The translations under genes and the position numbers were made by a program. Below the pieces are notes generated by a model. The model was not told where the DNA came from and made no database searches. It worked only from the letters and a program-made list of their open reading frames with translations. Shown in pieces: positions 5,965 to 8,762 of a stretch of DNA of 8,762 bases; positions within the stretch are counted from its first letter, which is position 1, and the number at the start of each line of letters is the position of its first letter. This stretch comes from Cohaesibacteraceae bacterium (GTDB lineage: Bacteria > Pseudomonadota > Alphaproteobacteria > Rhizobiales > Cohaesibacteraceae), in assembly GCA_016764535.1 (NCBI GenBank), contig JAESRR010000171.1, positions 1-8,762 of the forward strand, read 5' to 3'.

Positions 5965-7257
5965 ATGACAAATAAAATTTGTTCTGGAATTCTTATTGGT
6001 GCGTCGACGTTGTACGCATGCAGTGCCTATGCAGCTGGAAACTCTCCGCAAATTAAAGATGTTGGTTCTGGACCGCTTCAGATTATTATTTCCCTGAGCG
6101 ACCAAACCGTTGAAGTATTTCGAGGCGACAAAATAATTGCCACTTCTAATGTGTCGACAGGCAAGCAAGGTCATACCACCCCTATGGGAGTGTTTTCAAT
6201 TCTGGAAAAGAAGAGAAAACATAGATCCAATATTTATAGAAATGCCCCGATGCCGTATATGCAACGCCTGACATGGTCAGGAATAGCCTTGCATGAATCC
6301 AGTAGCGTTCCTGCTTATCCAGCGTCTCATGGATGCGTTCGCCTGCCTCGGGCATTCGCAAAATCACTGTTCAGTTTAACCAGTCGTGGAGCACATGTTG
6401 TGATCGCTCCCAGGAAAATTGCACCTGTCTCGATAGAGCATGCAAATCTGTTCAGCCCGTTGAATACCCCTACAGCTTATTATTTGACTAAAGAAGACCT
6501 TTCTGGTGGTCCATTGGCGGATTCAATTCTGGCCAGTGCTTTGTTGGTTCCCGGCGTTGCGAGTGCAATTGATCGGCGAATAGACAAACTGGTTGCGATT
6601 CCGATGGGAAAACGCAAACCCCTGCGTATTTTAATTACGAGGCGAAATCAGCGAGATTTGATCAGGGACGCTCAGTCGCTATTAAATGAGTTGGGATATA
6701 AGGCGGGCGAAATTGATGGGTTGGTCGGGCCTGCAACCATCAGGGCGATCAAGACATTCCGTAAAACGGAAAAAGATATTTCTAAAACCGGACTGATCAC
6801 ACGGGAATTGATTGCACTGCTGTACAAAAAAACCAAAAAAGGGGCTGTACCAACAGGTCAGTTGTTTGTGAGGTTGGGATTCAAACCGGTCTTTAGTGCA
6901 CCGGTTGTTATCAAGAATCCTGAAATACCCCTGGGTGCGCATTTGTTAACGGTCAACGCATTCAATGCTTCGACGCAATCTTCAAGCTGGCTGTCACTGA
7001 AATTGGAAGATCGCATCTATCCAAAAACACGGGCACGTTTGGGGCTGGTTGACAACACGCCGGAAATAACTGCTCAAACAACGATAACATCACTTGATCG
7101 AATTGAATTATCGCCGAAAACCAGAAATCGAATTTCCCGGCTCCTGTCTCCAGGATCGTCCCTTGCAATTTCAGACAAGGGAATTAGTCGGGAAACCGGG
7201 CAGGGCACTGATTTTGTTGTCATTACAAAACCGCTGCCGGTGCCAAAATCATCCTGA
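5965..7257 (+). CDS. Secreted L,D-transpeptidase (YkuD) with peptidoglycan-binding domain
   Basis: The predicted periplasmic enzyme would form 3-3 peptidoglycan cross-links or attach proteins to peptidoglycan through a Cys thioester. ATG 5965 (430 aa) gives a clean signal peptide with likely cleavage after AYA (21-23). The upstream TTG 5863 and ATG 5917 would put a polar extension before it. The YkuD domain spans about 37-150. It has IISLSDQTVEVFRGDK (41-56), TPMGVFSI (72-79), GIALHES with His110, and the catalytic motif SHGCVRLP (121-128) with nucleophile Cys124. A peptidoglycan-binding type 1 domain covers about 231-290, with AQSLLNELGYKAGEIDGLVG at 236-255 followed by PATIRAIKTF. A further region (about 298-420) ends in SLDRIELSPKTRNRISRLL and SRETGQGTDFVVITK. 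From memory it occurs in other alphaproteobacterial YkuD proteins, but I cannot name the domain. Catalytic residues are intact. The exact substrate cannot be told from sequence. Confidence 0.9.
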   Translation: MTNKICSGILIGASTLYACSAYAAGNSPQIKDVGSGPLQIIISLSDQTVEVFRGDKIIATSNVSTGKQGHTTPMGVFSILEKKRKHRSNIYRNAPMPYMQRLTWSGIALHESSSVPAYPASHGCVRLPRAFAKSLFSLTSRGAHVVIAPRKIAPVSIEHANLFSPLNTPTAYYLTKEDLSGGPLADSILASALLVPGVASAIDRRIDKLVAIPMGKRKPLRILITRRNQRDLIRDAQSLLNELGYKAGEIDGLVGPATIRAIKTFRKTEKDISKTGLITRELIALLYKKTKKGAVPTGQLFVRLGFKPVFSAPVVIKNPEIPLGAHLLTVNAFNASTQSSSWLSLKLEDRIYPKTRARLGLVDNTPEITAQTTITSLDRIELSPKTRNRISRLLSPGSSLAISDKGISRETGQGTDFVVITKPLPVPKSS

Positions 7258-7343
7258 AGTGACTTTGTTTCAATTCGCAGAGAGTGTCCAGAATCGTGCC
7301 TGATCACGGTCATGGTTTGATGCAACACACTAATCTTTGTCGT

Positions 7344-7366
7344 GCGAAATAGTGGGACAATTTCGC
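7344..7366. repeat. 7-bp hairpin between the transpeptidase gene and tRNA-Cys
   Basis: GCGAAAT (7344-7350) and ATTTCGC (7360-7366) form a perfect 7-bp stem with a 9-nt loop. It lies between two convergent transcription units (the transpeptidase gene ending at 7257 and the tRNA whose 3' end is at 7404), so it could help end transcripts from either side. Neither strand has a T-run right after the stem, so it does not fit a standard intrinsic terminator. Confidence 0.35.
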
Positions 7367-7403
7367 CGAATAACTCAATGATTTCAAGGGTGTTTTAAAG
7401 TGT

Positions 7404-7477
7404 TGGAGGCCCGAGCCGGAATCGAACCGGCGTGGACGGATTTGCAATCCGCTGCGTCACCACTCCGCCATCGGGCC
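7404..7477 (-). tRNA. tRNA-Cys (anticodon GCA)
   Basis: The reverse complement folds as a 74-nt cloverleaf. The 7-bp acceptor stem pairs GGCCCGA with TCGGGCC, followed by discriminator T and an encoded CCA. The anticodon stem GCGGA/TCCGT encloses the loop TTGCAAA with anticodon GCA (genome positions 7443-7445). The T arm pairs GCCGG with CCGGC around TTCGATT. The U73 discriminator and GCA anticodon are cysteine identity elements. It is convergent with the transpeptidase gene and divergent from the methyltransferase gene. Such tRNA 3' ends can be integration sites, but no integrase or duplicated tRNA end is visible here. Confidence 0.97.
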
Positions 7478-7666
7478 ATTCTCGAAGAAGAGTGCGCGAT
7501 GCTTAACAAAAGCAATCTGGAAGAACAAGCGACAATCCACTGAAAACTGTTTGAATGGCTTCAAATTCGCCATAACGGACGTATAAATTCGCACAACAGC
7601 TTGCACATGGCTCGTTGCGGAGATATTTACATGATCAATAACGAAGCAGGACCAACGGGGTTTGTG

Positions 7667-8341
7667 ATGGAAGATTTTTCAATGGCGCGCCGCCAGATGG
7701 TGGACACGCAAATCCGTACGACAGATGTGACTGATTATCGCGTCCTTGCAGCGATGGGTGAAGTACCGCGAGAAGCGTTTGTAAACGCAGCATTGCGGCC
7801 AATCGCCTATGCGGATTGCGACTTGCTTGTCCGTGAATCCGATGATCAATTTATTGCACGTTACATATTGGAACCATCGCCATTTGCAAAATTGCTACAA
7901 CTTGCCGATATTCATGAGACAGATGTCGTTCTGGATATTGGTTGTGCAACCGGATATTCATCAGCGGTTCTTGCCAGTCTGGCAGCTTCGATCGTAGCTC
8001 TGGAAGAAGTCGAATCGCTAGCGAGTGCGGCTCAGGAAAACCTGATGGAGTTGGGTATCGATAATGTTGCGGTAGTGCAGGGGCCATTGAATGATGGTTA
8101 CGCCAGCGAAGCTCCGTATGATCTCATACTGATAAACGGTGCGGTAGAAACAATCCCGGCGATAATTCTCAATCAGTTAAAAGACGGCGGCAGACTGGTC
8201 ACAGTTGTCGGCACAGACCGGAGCGGAGAAGCAACACTCTTCAGAAAATCTGCAAATCACGTGAGCTCGGTCGCAGATTTCAACACGCACATCCCGGCCG
8301 TTCCCGGATTTGAAATTCCTCCAACTTTTTCATTTTTGTAA
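7667..8341 (+). CDS. PCMT-family (protein-L-isoaspartate methyltransferase-like) SAM-dependent methyltransferase
   Basis: The 224-aa protein belongs to the protein-L-isoaspartate O-methyltransferase family by its N-terminus, ARRQMVDTQIRTTDVTDYRV (7-26) with AMGEVPREAFV (29-39), and by its SAM-binding motif I, VVLDIGCATGYSSAVLA (87-103), with the post-I acidic pair at 113-114 (ALEE). YDLILINGAVETIP (151-164) corresponds to motif II and KDGGRLVTVVG (172-182) to motif III. The canonical PIMT stretch around TIS between AY-D and motif I is not recognisable; DDQFIARYILEPSPFAKLLQ (59-78) stands there instead. Isoaspartate repair activity is therefore uncertain. ATG 7667 aligns with the usual start (M-x-DF-x-x-AR) and follows GGGG at 6-nt spacing. 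ATG 7631, with a good GGAGA site 7 nt upstream, is a serious alternative (236 aa). The tolC-like gene follows 161 bp downstream, an arrangement common in alphaproteobacteria. Confidence 0.85.
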   Translation: MEDFSMARRQMVDTQIRTTDVTDYRVLAAMGEVPREAFVNAALRPIAYADCDLLVRESDDQFIARYILEPSPFAKLLQLADIHETDVVLDIGCATGYSSAVLASLAASIVALEEVESLASAAQENLMELGIDNVAVVQGPLNDGYASEAPYDLILINGAVETIPAIILNQLKDGGRLVTVVGTDRSGEATLFRKSANHVSSVADFNTHIPAVPGFEIPPTFSFL

Positions 8342-8439
8342 AATAGCAAATCAATCGGTGATTGAGCTGGCTCGAATACCGGATTTTATGTTGCCTGAAT
8401 GTCGCATGGGATCAAGTATTTGTGATTCTCTGAAAAAAC

Positions 8440-8455
8440 ATCATTTCAAAATGAT
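8440..8455. promoter_or_regulatory. 16-bp inverted repeat upstream of the tolC-like gene, possible operator
   Basis: ATCATTT (8440-8446) and AAATGAT (8449-8455) are perfect 7-bp inverted arms with a 2-bp spacer. The repeat is 47 bp upstream of ATG 8503 and directly abuts TAATAT (8456-8461), a plausible -10 hexamer without a good -35. Size and position fit a dimeric repressor or activator site controlling the efflux gene, but the regulator cannot be named from the sequence. With no T-run of terminator type it is unlikely to end the upstream gene, though a weak hairpin is possible. Confidence 0.4.
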
Positions 8456-8502
8456 TAATATTTTATTAAGACTAGGCTCCAGAAGTTTGCGGATATTGGA
8501 GT

Positions 8503-8762
8503 ATGGTTGTGTCTTTCAGGAATGTAGCGCTTTGCGCCATTTTGATTTCGGGTGTTTCACAGCCAGCTTTGGCACAATCCCTCAAAGGCACCCTTGAGCA
8601 GGCTTATGCCAATAACTCCAGCTTGTTAGCAGCCCGCGCCGATACCCGCATCGCAGATGAAGGCGTTTCACAGGCGCTTTCCGGATGGCGCCCGACTGTT
8701 TCGGCGTCCGCTACAGCAACCCGGCAGTGGACTGATACCGGTGCCGGAAATGCTGCCGGTAC
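8503..8762 (+). CDS. tolC: TolC-family outer-membrane efflux protein, N-terminal part (3' truncated by window)
   Basis: The frame is open from ATG 8503 to the window end (86 complete codons plus two bases). It starts with a signal peptide (about residues 1-24, hydrophobic VALCAILISGV, then cleavage after PALA). SLKGTLEQAYANNSSLLAAR (26-45), ADEGVSQALSGWRPTVSASA (50-69) and TATRQW follow, the standard start of TolC-type outer-membrane channel proteins. These trimerise and connect with RND efflux pumps or type I secretion systems in the inner membrane. GTG 8509 in the same frame is an alternative start: GGAG (8498-8501) is 7 nt from it but only 1 nt from the ATG. The neighbouring PCMT-like gene is typical for alphaproteobacterial tolC. 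The symbol is by family; the particular pump partner cannot be seen. Confidence 0.88.
   Translation, partial: MVVSFRNVALCAILISGVSQPALAQSLKGTLEQAYANNSSLLAARADTRIADEGVSQALSGWRPTVSASATATRQWTDTGAGNAAG

Noticed and set aside
6826..6844. A7 and A6G4 runs inside the transpeptidase gene, considered as a programmed frameshift site
   Set aside because: The zero-frame codons (AAA AAA ACC AAA AAA GGG) do not form a slippery X_XXY_YYZ heptamer with AAG, and the full frame already encodes all domains.
7404..7477. tRNA-Cys 3' end as an integration site for a mobile element
   Set aside because: No integrase, no direct repeat of the tRNA end, and ordinary chromosomal genes lie on both sides.
8351..8365. TCAATC-GGT-GATTGA hairpin shortly after the methyltransferase stop, considered as a terminator
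   Set aside because: It has a short 6-bp AT-containing stem with a 3-nt loop and no T-run behind it.
8310..8597. A 95-aa open frame on the + strand between the methyltransferase and tolC
   Set aside because: It starts inside the methyltransferase gene and runs out of frame into the tolC signal-peptide region. It has no motif and conflicts with two supported genes.
1..8762. CRISPR arrays, insertion sequences, toxin-antitoxin or phage-defence modules
   Set aside because: I saw no regularly spaced repeats, transposase motifs or defence-gene signatures; the content is consistent with core metabolism and envelope genes.

Overview
The window is ordinary chromosome from an alphaproteobacterium of moderate base composition. 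A Hyphomicrobiales (rhizobial-type) relative is most likely. The inference rests on the aerobic-type cobalamin genes (a CobN cobaltochelatase tail, CobO, CobQ, CobD, CobC), a periplasmic L,D-transpeptidase of a form common in alphaproteobacteria, and a PCMT-like methyltransferase directly upstream of a TolC-type gene, an order common in that group.

Left part (1-4615): five late-pathway adenosylcobalamin genes. cobN (3' end only), cobO and cobQ run on the + strand. cobC and cobD run on the - strand and meet cobQ tail to tail, with a 32-bp coding overlap. CobN is the large subunit of the aerobic cobalt insertion enzyme. CobO adenosylates the corrinoid. CobQ makes four amidations to give adenosylcobyric acid. 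CobC makes the aminopropanol phosphate side arm and CobD attaches it. No mobile element or disrupted gene is seen.

Middle (4616-7257): a 365-bp divergent intergenic region without a recognisable cobalamin riboswitch. It is followed on the + strand by an unrecognised 273-aa protein with a single C-terminal membrane segment (tail-anchored type), then by a secreted L,D-transpeptidase (YkuD catalytic domain plus a peptidoglycan-binding domain). Both may act at the envelope, but nothing besides adjacency links them.

Right part (7258-8762): a tRNA-Cys(GCA) on the - strand, a methyltransferase of the L-isoaspartyl methyltransferase family that lacks a clear canonical substrate-site motif, and the first 86 complete codons of a TolC-family outer-membrane efflux protein that runs off the window. 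A 16-bp inverted repeat lies just upstream of the tolC-like start.

I looked for an undescribed system and did not find one. The least explained items are the tail-anchored protein, the divergent PCMT-like protein, the C-terminal domain of the L,D-transpeptidase and a few palindromes in intergenic DNA.
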